Below, one piece after another: positions 10,434 through 18,736 of a stretch of 64,000 nt of DNA. The notes beneath the pieces were generated by a model. It was not told the DNA's origin. It made no database searches and worked only from the letters and a program-made list of their open reading frames with translations. Source of the stretch: Abyssibius alkaniclasticus (GTDB lineage Bacteria > Pseudomonadota > Alphaproteobacteria > Rhodobacterales > Rhodobacteraceae); contig NZ_CP095732.1 in the NCBI RefSeq assembly GCF_020447305.1, forward strand, positions 1,334,501-1,398,500. Reading direction: 5' to 3'. The first letter of the stretch is position 1, and every line of letters starts with the position of its first letter. The position numbers and the translations under genes were made by a program.

Positions 10434-10565
10434 AGTAAGTTTTGTGCATATCACGCGCGACCTGTACGCAAACTATTGACCTAGCGGTGCAAATGAGGCT
10501 GCATGGCCCCCACTAACATACGAATAAGCCCTTGTTGCGCGTAAACCTGTTTGGATGAGAGCCAC

Positions 10566-12167
10566 ATGTTGCACCTTGATTTCGACTTTCGGATTGAACC
10601 TACCCGGCATGTCGTTGTGGGTTGGTGCGACACAGAATGTTTGAATGGGCTATATTTACAGGGCGATGACCATATCATTTTTCCGCTCTTGGTTTCCGAC
10701 CACCCCCGACGAGACCTACGTTCGAATGACTTGCGGGGATTTATTGCGATATTCGAGGTTAAGGCGCAGAGCGACCTGCAACGATATGAGTTTCGGGCAG
10801 AGGGTGAAGGCAGCCTGTTTCCCATTGACGACGTAGCCGAAAATTTCGGACTTTTCGTGAGCAAATCTGTCGATGAAACGTTTTGGGATTTCTGCCTGCA
10901 AGTCGGCTGTGGAGAGATTTCGATTGCAGGCGCGGCACTGGTCTCTGTGATGCGTCCACGTATTAAAAGCATGATTGGCAATTATGCTGAAACGCAAAAA
11001 ATGGCCGGCGGAATGGATCTAGCCGTGGCTGCTCAGGCCAGCAATGTGGCGTTGTTGTGCGGTTGGACAGCGTCCGATCGCGCAAATACCTCCGATCATC
11101 CACTTCGGCGCGCCGGCTTTGCGCTATGTGAAAACGCGCTTGTGCCGCTTAAAATGCATTGGGATTGCCATTTACGACCGGATCTAAATACATTTGGCGA
11201 CAGGTTCAGCCTGACCGGTAGTGAAGGCTATGTCGGGACTGTGCATACGAATCCAGATCATGGTCAGATTGAAACGCTTGTTGTGAGTGCCCGGTATCGC
11301 CGTGGCCAGTTTGTGTTGGCGCGAGAGGTTGAAGATGTGTCTTTCGCGCGAATGCTAGTTGTGGTGCGTCAAATTGAAGGGCAGCTTTCTTCACCTGAAT
11401 TCAACGCTGATATACGCGAAGCATTGCGCCCCAATATTAAAGCTATCGAACTTAACACAGATTTCACGCGCACAATAAATGACAGCCGCGTTACACTTGT
11501 GTTGGAGCATGACGGCCAGGACAGTGACATTCGTGACGTCCTAAGGCATTGTCACCAAGAGTTTGGACATGGGTTTGACTTGATTGTAATTAATACCAGT
11601 CTGAGCAAGGCGACAAAGCGCGCAATTGCTGCTTATCAGAACGAGGCGGCCTACACTGACATGATTGTGTCTTGTTATGCGCCGGACCATCCGATTGATC
11701 GATGGAATATTCGAGGCGAGATTGTCGTTTTTGCTAGAAGCTCATCAATTATTCAGCTTGCACCGTTTCCGGACATTAAGGTGCTTAAATTGGCAAAAGT
11801 TAGCGCAACGGTAATAGTGCATGATCCGATTCTTGCCATTGCCACAAAGCCAAATATGGCTCAGTTGGCGAAGAATCTCGCGGCGCGACGCATGCCGATG
11901 ATTGCCATGATCAACATGTCCAACCTCCCAGCGGAACCAGGGCATTTTGCGGGTCTAAATTCGGTTGATGCGCAAATGAGGTTGCTTATCCTATCGATGT
12001 GGAAGGCTAAGCGCGCGCAGGTAACGCTCGCAACGCCAGCCCAGTTCTTTGACGGTATGGCTGGCCGCCAGGTCGATGAAGAGCATGGTAGAAAGATTTT
12101 TTATGACCTTCTGAGTCTGGATTCCGAGGCGATCGCATACGCGTTTGCAGGGGTTGAATATGAGTAG
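10566..12167 (+). CDS. Uncharacterised island protein, 533 residues
   Basis: Not recognised. The N-terminal 270 residues have two similar stretches, VVVGWCDTECLNGLYLQG and VALLCGWTASDRANT, each followed by strand-rich sequence, suggesting a duplicated beta domain. From about residue 310 the pattern changes to alternating strands and helices (SRVTLVLEHDGQDSDIRDVL, FDLIVINTSLSKATKRAI), like a Rossmann or GT-A fold without an obvious DxD. ATG 10566 follows GGATGAGAG; a TTG at 10551 is the alternative. Its stop overlaps the next glycosyltransferase by 8 bp, so the two are translated together and probably act in one pathway. Confidence 0.7.
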   Translation: MLHLDFDFRIEPTRHVVVGWCDTECLNGLYLQGDDHIIFPLLVSDHPRRDLRSNDLRGFIAIFEVKAQSDLQRYEFRAEGEGSLFPIDDVAENFGLFVSKSVDETFWDFCLQVGCGEISIAGAALVSVMRPRIKSMIGNYAETQKMAGGMDLAVAAQASNVALLCGWTASDRANTSDHPLRRAGFALCENALVPLKMHWDCHLRPDLNTFGDRFSLTGSEGYVGTVHTNPDHGQIETLVVSARYRRGQFVLAREVEDVSFARMLVVVRQIEGQLSSPEFNADIREALRPNIKAIELNTDFTRTINDSRVTLVLEHDGQDSDIRDVLRHCHQEFGHGFDLIVINTSLSKATKRAIAAYQNEAAYTDMIVSCYAPDHPIDRWNIRGEIVVFARSSSIIQLAPFPDIKVLKLAKVSATVIVHDPILAIATKPNMAQLAKNLAARRMPMIAMINMSNLPAEPGHFAGLNSVDAQMRLLILSMWKAKRAQVTLATPAQFFDGMAGRQVDEEHGRKIFYDLLSLDSEAIAYAFAGVEYE

Positions 12168-13401
12168 GGTCGCGATCATCTCCCATTCCCATCCGCTGCT
12201 CAAAAGTGGGGGTGGTGAAGTTGCGGCTTATCGTCAGTTTCAGCATTTGCGCGTGGCTAAATGTGATGTGTTCTTTGTCGGTGTTGCGTTCGACCCTAAA
12301 ACGATTGAAGCGGTGTTTGCACCTGATCAAATTGTTTTGCAGCTTGGCGAGCGTGACTATTGTTTGCGCGCAACGGGCATGGATTCATTCACTATGGAAC
12401 ATGCGCGGGCAGTAGATGAAGATGCGGTTCTGGCGCTACTTCTTTCGCTCGAGGCAGATGTTTATCATTTTCACCATTTTTGGAATATCGGTGCAGGGGT
12501 CATTCGTCGCCTGCGCGCATTGCGACCAGAAGCGCGCCTGGTCTGCACGCTTCATGAGTTCACGGCTATTTGTGCCAATCATGGTCAGATGATCAAAACA
12601 AATGGCCGCGAACTTTGCAATGAATCCAGCCCACTTGCCTGTGCTGGCTGCTTTCCAGACCGCAACGCGTTAGACTTTGTGCTACGTAAACGCCGGATGA
12701 TTGAACTCATGGCTCAATTTGACACGCTTTTTGCACCAAGCGCGTTCTTGGCGCGCCGGTTCCAAGCTTGGGGCGTGCCGGAAGGACGCATCTGTGTCAT
12801 TGAAAACGGTATTGCGCCGCGCGGAGATGTTGACATTATCGAAACACCACTGGGAACGTTAAGTCGGCGCTTTGCGTTCTTTGGTCAAGCAACGCCAACC
12901 AAAGGTCTGGATATTCTTGTGCGCGCAGCACAGTGGATTGCGGCGTCACCGGATAATAAGGATCTAACCATTGACGTTTTTGGGGTTACAAAGGAAGGCT
13001 TCGAGGAAATTTGGCCAGACGAAACACTCCCACCGAATATACTTAACTTTCATGGTCGTTATCAGGCTGCCGATGCCGTTGATCTGATGGCGCGTTACGG
13101 TTGGATTGTAATACCCTCGGTCTGGTGGGAGAATTCTCCGGTGGTCATTCAAGAGGCGCGGCTTGCTAATTCACCAGTGATTGCTTCAAATATTGGCGGC
13201 ATGAAAGAAAAAGTCGAAGGCTGGGGCCATTTGTTCGAAGTTGGGGACCCTATATCGCTTGGTCATAAAATGTTAGAGCTTGCAGGCAATGATGACGCGT
13301 TGACGAAAGCACGGCAGAAGATGACCGCGCCGCTGAGCTTGGAGACGTTTTGCGATTTGTGGACCGATATTGTTTACAATACACCTGCGCGAAAGGCATA
13401 G
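12160..13401 (+). CDS. Glycosyltransferase family 4
   Basis: A 413-residue GT-B enzyme that transfers a sugar from an activated donor. The acceptor-side loop is SHSHPLLKSGGGEVAAYRQF near the N-terminus. A CTLHEFTAICANHGQM segment with following cysteines (ESSPLACAGCFP) lies at about residues 130-170, a pattern seen in some capsule GT4 enzymes. FFGQATPTKGLDILVRA starts the donor domain, and WWENSPVVIQEARLANSPV gives the E-x7-E signature. ATG 12160 overlaps the upstream stop, with AGGGG just before it. The sugar specificity cannot be read from sequence. Confidence 0.88.
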   Translation: MSRVAIISHSHPLLKSGGGEVAAYRQFQHLRVAKCDVFFVGVAFDPKTIEAVFAPDQIVLQLGERDYCLRATGMDSFTMEHARAVDEDAVLALLLSLEADVYHFHHFWNIGAGVIRRLRALRPEARLVCTLHEFTAICANHGQMIKTNGRELCNESSPLACAGCFPDRNALDFVLRKRRMIELMAQFDTLFAPSAFLARRFQAWGVPEGRICVIENGIAPRGDVDIIETPLGTLSRRFAFFGQATPTKGLDILVRAAQWIAASPDNKDLTIDVFGVTKEGFEEIWPDETLPPNILNFHGRYQAADAVDLMARYGWIVIPSVWWENSPVVIQEARLANSPVIASNIGGMKEKVEGWGHLFEVGDPISLGHKMLELAGNDDALTKARQKMTAPLSLETFCDLWTDIVYNTPARKA

Positions 13402-13435
13402 TCTTGAATTTCGACTATATTAGGGACAGATTAAG

Positions 13436-14587
13436 ATGCGTGTAACGATTCTTTGGCAGACGTTTGACTCTGGTTTGTATTCGAACCATGAATTTGATTT
13501 ACTTTATAAGAATGTTGGCCACAACAACGGTAATCTTGCATTTGTATATGCAATCCAATCGCAAATTGATGCTGATATTACTTTTGCACCGTGGCACGCG
13601 AAGTCCGAATATCTCGACGAGATTTCGGATATTATCGTGCTGCCCTGTGCCAATCAATTGGGGCCACACACAAAGCTTGGCGGACTGGCTGAAAACCTGT
13701 CTCGGTTGAAAACTCCGGTGGTTGGCATTGGGATTGGGGCGCAAGCTAAAGATTTTTCACAAGATGTAGTGCTTGACCCCGGCACACTTGAATGGGTGCG
13801 ACAGCTTGATGTCCATCGTCCTGACCCCGGAGTATCGAATCTTTATACGCGGGGGCCGTATACCACATCACAGCTTAAAAAGCTCGGGGTAAACGGAACT
13901 TGCACAGGCGGTTGCCCATCACATTTTATACATCCAGCCGTAGATTTGGGGCAAAAAATTGCGCATAGCTGGAATGAGATTCAGCAAGTCAGGAAAATTT
14001 CTGTCTGTGCCGGCCATCAAAGCTGGGCCGAAGTGCGAGAAATAGAACAGCAACTCGTCGGGCTATTGTTCGATCCGGCTTGCACAGGGCAATATATTGT
14101 GCAGTCGATGACCGACATGGTTAAGATTTCGCGTGGCGATTTTGACACCATTGAACCCGAGGTTTTTCAAAGACTCAAAAATCATATTGTGCCCCACTAT
14201 ACCGATGATGAGTTCAGGGCATTCTGTCTCAACTATGTCTATTCATTTTATGATGTTCCGGCTTGGATGGACTCGCTGCGCCGTTACGATCTGGCCATAG
14301 GACCACGCTATCACGGAATTGCGTTGGCGCTTCAGGCTGAACGGATGGGCGTTGTCATCACGATCGACACGCGTACCGAGGAAATGTGCCAGCAGACCGG
14401 CATTCCATATATTCGTGTTCAGGATTGCACCCGGCCATTGGTGCGTTCATCGCTGCGTTCGCTCATTCAGTTTGACGCCGACAAATATGACGAGTTCCGC
14501 AGCGAACGCGCGCGTAACTATGTCAACTTCCTAGAAGCCAACCAGCTTAAACCAAAGGCATTCCTAAAAGAGATCGCGGCAGGCTAG
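13436..14587 (+). CDS. Polysaccharide pyruvyl transferase family protein
   Basis: A 383-residue protein resembling the family that adds pyruvate ketals to exopolysaccharide sugars. Members also include enzymes of other activity. The match rests on the N-terminal NVGHNNGNLAFVYAI, the central VVGIGIGAQAKDF and SNLYTRGPYTTSQLKKLGVN, and the C-terminal IGPRYHGIALALQAERMGVV, where Arg-x-His-Gly is the family hallmark. The start has GGGACAG upstream. It follows the GT4 gene by 34 bp in the same direction. The island reading direction is broken just downstream by the IS nest. Confidence 0.82.
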   Translation: MRVTILWQTFDSGLYSNHEFDLLYKNVGHNNGNLAFVYAIQSQIDADITFAPWHAKSEYLDEISDIIVLPCANQLGPHTKLGGLAENLSRLKTPVVGIGIGAQAKDFSQDVVLDPGTLEWVRQLDVHRPDPGVSNLYTRGPYTTSQLKKLGVNGTCTGGCPSHFIHPAVDLGQKIAHSWNEIQQVRKISVCAGHQSWAEVREIEQQLVGLLFDPACTGQYIVQSMTDMVKISRGDFDTIEPEVFQRLKNHIVPHYTDDEFRAFCLNYVYSFYDVPAWMDSLRRYDLAIGPRYHGIALALQAERMGVVITIDTRTEEMCQQTGIPYIRVQDCTRPLVRSSLRSLIQFDADKYDEFRSERARNYVNFLEANQLKPKAFLKEIAAG

Positions 14588-14866
14588 GCGTATATTTTGC
14601 GCCTGGTAGACTCAAAATATATTGGCCATACGAGTTTTGGTCATCCCTTGACCTTGCGCGTGATGTTCTGTTCGCTGATCCAACACGTGCGCCATCCAAT
14701 TTCTTCTAGGGTCTGTTGACGTTCACCTAGTCACCCGGAACTGTAATTCGTATCATTGTCTGAACTGGTTTTCAGGAGATGATACGATGTGACCTGGTAA
14801 TCCCCCCCGAAAGTAAGGGGCTGCATAAGTAGAATTTTCTCGGCAAGATGCATGAGGAGATTCTGA

Positions 14867-15130
14867 ATGAAGACAAGCAGATACACAGAGGAACAGATCA
14901 TCGCGATCCTGCGCCAGGGCGAAGGCGGAGTACCGGTGGCAGAGCTTTGCCGTGAGCATGGCATGAGCAACGCGTCGTTCTACAAATGGCGGGCGAAGTA
15001 TGGCGGGATGGATGCGTCCATGATCAGCCAGATGAAGGCCATGGAAGATGAGAACCGCAGGCTGAAGAAGATGTTCGCCGAACTCAGCATGCAGAACGAG
15101 TTGTTGAAGGAAGCCCTTGGAAAAAAGTGA
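14867..15130 (+). CDS. IS3-family transposase OrfA (element A)
   Basis: An 87-residue DNA-binding subunit. A helix-turn-helix ([20 protein letters not shown], then [20 protein letters not shown]) is followed by a leucine-zipper-like helix ([20 protein letters not shown]). A slippery A-AAA-AAG heptamer at 15121-15127 lies directly before the TGA. The next frame is -1, so a fused OrfAB transposase is expected by ribosomal frameshifting, as known for this family. Confidence 0.9.
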   Translation: MKTSRYTEEQIIAILRQGEGGVPVAELCREHGMSNASFYKWRAKYGGMDASMISQMKAMEDENRRLKKMFAELSMQNELLKEALGKK

Positions 15131-15954
15131 CGGGGCCATCTCAACGCCGTGAGATGGCCGAAACGGTGGTGGAACGGCGAAAAGTCAGCATTGCGCTGGC
15201 CTGCCGCACCTTCGGGGTCAGCGAGACCTGCTATCGCTACAGCCCGAAGCTGAAGGATGAGAACGAGCAGATAGCCGATCTGCTTGTTGGGTTGACCGAG
15301 GCCCGGAAGACTTGGGGATTTGGGCTGTGCTTCCTGCATTTGCGCAACGTCAAAGGCCATCCATGGAATCACAAAAGGGTTTACCGGATCTACTGCGAAC
15401 TTGAGCTGAACTTGCGGATCAAACCCCGGAAACGGTTGAAACGGGACAAACCCGATGCGCTGGCGGTGCCAGAGGCACCGAACGTGACTTGGTCGATGGA
15501 CTTCATGGCCGATCGTCTTGGGGACGGTCGTGCATTCCGGCTCTTGAACGTGCTGGACGACTTCAACCGCGAGGGATTGGGTATCGAGGTTGATTTTTCC
15601 TTGCCCGCCGAAAGGGTCATCCGGAGCCTCAACCGCATCATCGAATGGCGCGGCAAGCCCGGCACCATAAGAGTCGACAACGGCCCGGAATACATCAGCG
15701 GAAAGGTGATGGAATGGGCCGAGGAAAAAGGGGTTACCATCCAGCACATCCGACCTGGCCAGCCGCAACAGAATGCCTACATCGAGCGATACAACCGCAC
15801 GGTCCGGCATGAGTGGCTGGATCAATACATCATCGAAAGCATAGAGGAGGCGCAAGATCACGCCACGCAATGGCTATGGACATACAACAATGACCGCCCG
15901 AACATGGGCATAGGCGGCATCACACCCGCCCAGAAACTGAAAATGGCCGCGTAA
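15127..15954 (+). CDS. IS3-family transposase OrfB, DDE integrase domain (element A)
   Basis: The catalytic part of 275 residues, with an HTH_21-type N-terminus followed by an rve integrase core. DDE positions are in [27 protein letters not shown] and [17 protein letters not shown]. It ends [20 protein letters not shown], the usual IS3 C-terminus. The start GTG overlaps the OrfA stop; the natural product is probably the frameshifted fusion. It appears intact. Confidence 0.92.
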   Translation: MTGPSQRREMAETVVERRKVSIALACRTFGVSETCYRYSPKLKDENEQIADLLVGLTEARKTWGFGLCFLHLRNVKGHPWNHKRVYRIYCELELNLRIKPRKRLKRDKPDALAVPEAPNVTWSMDFMADRLGDGRAFRLLNVLDDFNREGLGIEVDFSLPAERVIRSLNRIIEWRGKPGTIRVDNGPEYISGKVMEWAEEKGVTIQHIRPGQPQQNAYIERYNRTVRHEWLDQYIIESIEEAQDHATQWLWTYNNDRPNMGIGGITPAQKLKMAA

Positions 15955-16052
15955 GTTCTACGGACGCACCCCGTTAAAAACGGGGAGATTACCACCTGCG
16001 CCCCAAGTTCCCTCCAGCTTTGCGCGGAGTCCGTGGTGTTAAATTGATGGCG

Positions 16053-16892
16053 CTAGGCTGCCAGTTTGTCCATGCTCATTTTCTCAGCAAATTCCATTGG
16101 CGTCAGGTTGCCTAAGGCTGAATGGGGCCTCTGCCAGTTGTAATCCTCCTGCCATGTTGCCAGCGTTTCTCGGGCCTCGCGCAAGGTGCCAAACAGCGTT
16201 TCATTGAGGCATTCATCGCGCAACTTACCGTTGAAGCTTTCGATGAAACCGTTCTGCTGAGGCTTGCCGGGCGCGATGTAATGCCAGTCGATCCCGGTCT
16301 TCTGAACCCATTTGAGGATAGCCATGCTGGTGAACTCGGTCCCGTTATCTGACACGATTGTCGTAGGCATGCCGCGTTCGGCGATGATCTGATCCAACTC
16401 ACGGGCAACGCGGTGACCTGACAGCGATGTATCAGCCACCAGCTCCAAGTTCTCACGACTGAAGTCATCAACGACCGCCAAGATGCGGAAGCGACGACCG
16501 TCTGTCAGCGCATCAGACACGAAATCCAGGCTCCAGCGTTGGTTTGGGCCATCCGGCAGCACCATTGGCTTTCTTGTGCCCAAGGCCCGTTTCCGACCAC
16601 CCCTACGGCGCACTTGCAACTTCTCCTCGACATAAATGCGCCTCAACTTCTTATGATTCACGATGTGGCCCTCGCGCGCGATCATGACGTGGATGCGCCG
16701 ATATCCAAACCGGCGCCGTTCACGAGAAACCCGTTTTATGACCTCACGCAGATCGCCATCATCGTCACGGATCGACTGATATCGAACCGTCGATCGATCA
16801 ATCTGCAGCACATCACACGCCCGCCGCTGGCTCACGCCGTGCGCTTCGCACAGGTGAACCACCGCTTGTCGCTTCGCTTCGGGCGTCACCAC
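16053..16892 (-). CDS. IS3-family transposase OrfB (element B)
   Basis: A 279-residue DDE integrase subunit. [20 protein letters not shown] is the N-terminal helix-turn-helix. The core has [27 protein letters not shown] and [19 protein letters not shown], and the tail is [18 protein letters not shown]. It is preceded by A-AAA-AAG, so it should be reached by -1 frameshifting from OrfA. The frame itself is intact. Confidence 0.92.
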   Translation of the reverse strand: MVTPEAKRQAVVHLCEAHGVSQRRACDVLQIDRSTVRYQSIRDDDGDLREVIKRVSRERRRFGYRRIHVMIAREGHIVNHKKLRRIYVEEKLQVRRRGGRKRALGTRKPMVLPDGPNQRWSLDFVSDALTDGRRFRILAVVDDFSRENLELVADTSLSGHRVARELDQIIAERGMPTTIVSDNGTEFTSMAILKWVQKTGIDWHYIAPGKPQQNGFIESFNGKLRDECLNETLFGTLREARETLATWQEDYNWQRPHSALGNLTPMEFAEKMSMDKLAA

Positions 16893-17149
16893 TTTTTTGA
16901 ATTGATGTCTCGCAGCATGGCATTGTCGAGCATCTGTTCCGCCAGCAACTTCTTCAGCTTCACGTTCTCATCTTCCAGCGCCCGCAGTCGCTTGGCATCC
17001 GAGGGTTCCATGCCGCCATACTTCGATTTGTATTTGTAGAACGTCGCCGAGCTGATCCCATGCCGCCGACATACATCGGCGGTCTTCTCACCAGCTTCCT
17101 ACTCCTTGATCATCGCAATGATCTGCTCGTCCGTGAACCGTGCTTTCAT
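16886..17149 (-). pseudogene. IS3-family transposase OrfA with amber codon (element B)
   Basis: The 88-codon frame starts at the complement of 17147-17149 with [16 protein letters not shown] and is then interrupted by TAG (complement of 17099-17101), where related OrfA proteins have Gln (CAG). It resumes [20 protein letters not shown] and continues normally to NSKKW. One C-to-T change explains it. Element B therefore cannot make full-length OrfA or OrfAB without suppression. Confidence 0.85.
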
Positions 17150-17213
17150 TTGTCCGTCCTTTGGTTGGGCGGACTCTACATCAAACCGGAGGAGTTTCAG
17201 GGGGTCAGGTCAG

Positions 17214-18308
17214 ATGTTGGGACGGGTTGCGGACGCGGTAGTGCTGAGTGAGGAGGAGCGGCGGTTTCTTGAGGGTCAGGTTCGGCGGCACAAAGCGCCA
17301 CGTTCGCTGTCAGACCGTTGCCGGATGATCTTGCTGTGCGCCGAAGGCTTGCCGAGCAAGGCAGTGGCGGTGCAGCTTGGGGTGCATGAACATACAGTTG
17401 GAAAGTGGCGCAGGCGTTTTGTCCGGGATCGGATTGAGGGCCTCACAGATGAATACCGCCCGGGCCGCCCGCGCACGGTCGCCGATGAGCAGGTGGCCGA
17501 AGTGATCGAGCGCACGTTGAACACCACGCCCAAGGATGCCACGCATTGGTCGATCCGCTCGATGGCGGCTGAGACGCGGCTGTCTCACACGACAATGCGG
17601 CGGATCTGGAATGCGTTCGGCTTGCAACCGCATCGGAGCGAGACGTTCAAGCTGTCGACCGATCCGCTGTTTGTGGACAAGGTGCAGGATATCGTTGGCC
17701 TCTACATGTCGCCGCCGAACCGGGCTATCGTATTGTGTGTGGACGAGAAATCGCAAATCCAGGCTCTTGACCGCGAACAACCCGTCCTGCCCATGGCCCC
17801 TGGTGTCGCCGAGCGCAGAACCCATACCTATATCCGCCACGGCACGACCTCGCTCTTTGCGGCGCTGGATATCGCCACCGGCGTCGTGATCGGAAAATGC
17901 TACAAACGGCATCGCGCGACCGAGTTTCTGGACTTTCTGAAGCGGATCGACCAGCACATGCCCGCAGGTCCGGACGTGCATATCGTCATGGATAATTACG
18001 CCACCCACAAAACCCCGAAGATCAAGGCATGGCTGGCGCGCAGGCCGCATTGGCATGTCCACTTCACGCCGACCTCTGCGTCATGGATCAATCAGGTCGA
18101 ACGCTGGTTCGCCGAACTGACGCGCAAGCAACTGCAACGCGGCGTCCACCGTTCAACGGCGGAACTCGAGGCCGATATCGCCGCATTTATCGACGCCCAC
18201 AATGAGAACACAAAGCCATACAAATGGGTCAAACCCGCCGACGAAATCCTCGCCTCCGTCAAGAGGTTCTGCCAGAGAACCCAGCAAACCCTATGCGGCG
18301 AACTTTAG
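17214..18308 (+). CDS. IS630-family transposase
   Basis: A 364-residue DDE transposase. The N-terminal helix-turn-helix region ([20 protein letters not shown]) and a winged-helix part ([20 protein letters not shown]) precede the catalytic domain, with DDE positions in [26 protein letters not shown] and [15 protein letters not shown]. The ATG lies inside the GATG target duplication of the IS3 pair. The original Shine-Dalgarno (AGGAG near 14774-14778) and promoter side are now 2.4 kb away. The frame is intact, but expression is probably lost or driven from IS3 DNA. Confidence 0.92.
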   Translation: MLGRVADAVVLSEEERRFLEGQVRRHKAPRSLSDRCRMILLCAEGLPSKAVAVQLGVHEHTVGKWRRRFVRDRIEGLTDEYRPGRPRTVADEQVAEVIERTLNTTPKDATHWSIRSMAAETRLSHTTMRRIWNAFGLQPHRSETFKLSTDPLFVDKVQDIVGLYMSPPNRAIVLCVDEKSQIQALDREQPVLPMAPGVAERRTHTYIRHGTTSLFAALDIATGVVIGKCYKRHRATEFLDFLKRIDQHMPAGPDVHIVMDNYATHKTPKIKAWLARRPHWHVHFTPTSASWINQVERWFAELTRKQLQRGVHRSTAELEADIAAFIDAHNENTKPYKWVKPADEILASVKRFCQRTQQTLCGEL

Positions 18309-18321
18309 ATTCAGGTGACTA

Positions 18322-18588
18322 GTTTGAATGATGACTGCGGCGATTGAAATGAAGGCCTTGAAGCTTTGGTCCGTTTTGCATGATCGCATTGCGATACCTC
18401 TGTTTTCCTTGAGTTTTCCGAAGAAATTCTCGACAAGATGGCGCCATTTGTAGGTGTGTTTGTCGAATGTGGAGGGGAATACCGCTCACCACCCGCCGGT
18501 CATCGATGCGCGGCACACCATGAGACAGCGGAAATCGGGGTTCAATCCGACGCATCTGCGTTGCGCTCGGCCAAAACAATTCGCTCAA
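18322..18588 (-). pseudogene. IS5-family transposase remnant
   Basis: The N-terminal piece starts at TTG (complement of 18586-18588) with MSELFWPSATQMRRIEPRFP and continues SHGVPRIDDRRVVSGI. It then jumps, in another frame, to the C-terminal piece DKHTYKWRHLVENFFGKLKE and further to KTDQSFKAFISIAAVIIQT. About 160 residues containing the catalytic core are gone. The last codons (Arg, stop) lie at 14720-14727, beyond the inserted IS630-type element. Confidence 0.82.
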
Positions 18589-18736
18589 CGGAACACCTCC
18601 GCATGCTGCCAATGAATCTATCAATCCGTGATCGAGCAAGCAGTTTAATGGGTCCTGAGCCTAGAGGAATGCGCTTGCTTCACATCGATTAGGGCGTCAT
18701 TCTTGACTGGACCTTGATTTGGAATAATTGGCAGGC

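Larger units (their letters stand above)
14790..15994 (+). mobile_element. IS3-family element A (left member of the pair)
   Basis: The left end TGACCTGGTAATCCCCCCCG and the right inner sequence (complement TGGTAATCTCCCCG near 15980-15994) form an inverted repeat. The outermost few bases at the right are missing or replaced by the start of element B. Two overlapping frames encode the transposase. GATG at 14786-14789 matches GATG at 17213-17216, so elements A and B share one 4 bp target duplication. Confidence 0.8.
15995..17212 (-). mobile_element. IS3-family element B (right member of the pair)
   Basis: Both ends are related: the left reads ACCTGCGCCCCAAGTTCCCT and the right, on the complement, TGACCTGACCCCCTGAAACT. 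They continue as CCTCC, GTTTG or CTTTG, and AGTCCG on both sides. The left end abuts element A without spacer and lacks its outermost bases. Transposase frames lie on the minus strand, opposite to element A. OrfA carries an amber codon. Confidence 0.78.
14730..18319 (+). mobile_element. IS630-type element inserted in the IS5-type element
   Basis: Its ends are inverted repeats: GTCACCCGGAACTGTAATTCG on the left and, on the complement, GTCACCTGAATCTAAAGTTCG on the right, with agreement at both termini. TA is duplicated on each side within CTAG (14727-14730 and 18319-18322), as expected for this family. The left end (60 bp) and the transposase (17214-18308) are now separated by 2.4 kb of IS3-type DNA. 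Confidence 0.82.
14710..18660 (-). mobile_element. IS5-type element, split and internally deleted (outermost shell)
   Basis: The two halves lie at 14710-14730 and 18322-18660. The left end GGTCTGTTGACGTTCACC and the right end (complement GCTCAGGACCCATTAAACTG) match at only about half of positions, but both are bordered by CTAG (14706-14709 and 18661-18664), which fits a 4 bp target duplication. Reading the minus strand across the inner insertion restores the transposase terminus ...IIQTR followed by TGA. Between the element's N- and C-terminal coding remnants most of the gene is missing. Confidence 0.75.

Noticed and set aside
14588-14705. Remnant of another gene between the pyruvyl transferase gene and the IS nest
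   Set aside because: The 118 bp have no readable frame matching the sequence right of the nest (18665-18736), so no interrupted gene could be reconstructed.
18319-18639. 106-codon minus-strand frame after the IS630 transposase
   Set aside because: It joins the true N-terminus of an IS5 transposase to an out-of-frame reading of its C-terminus, so it is a by-product of the internal deletion.
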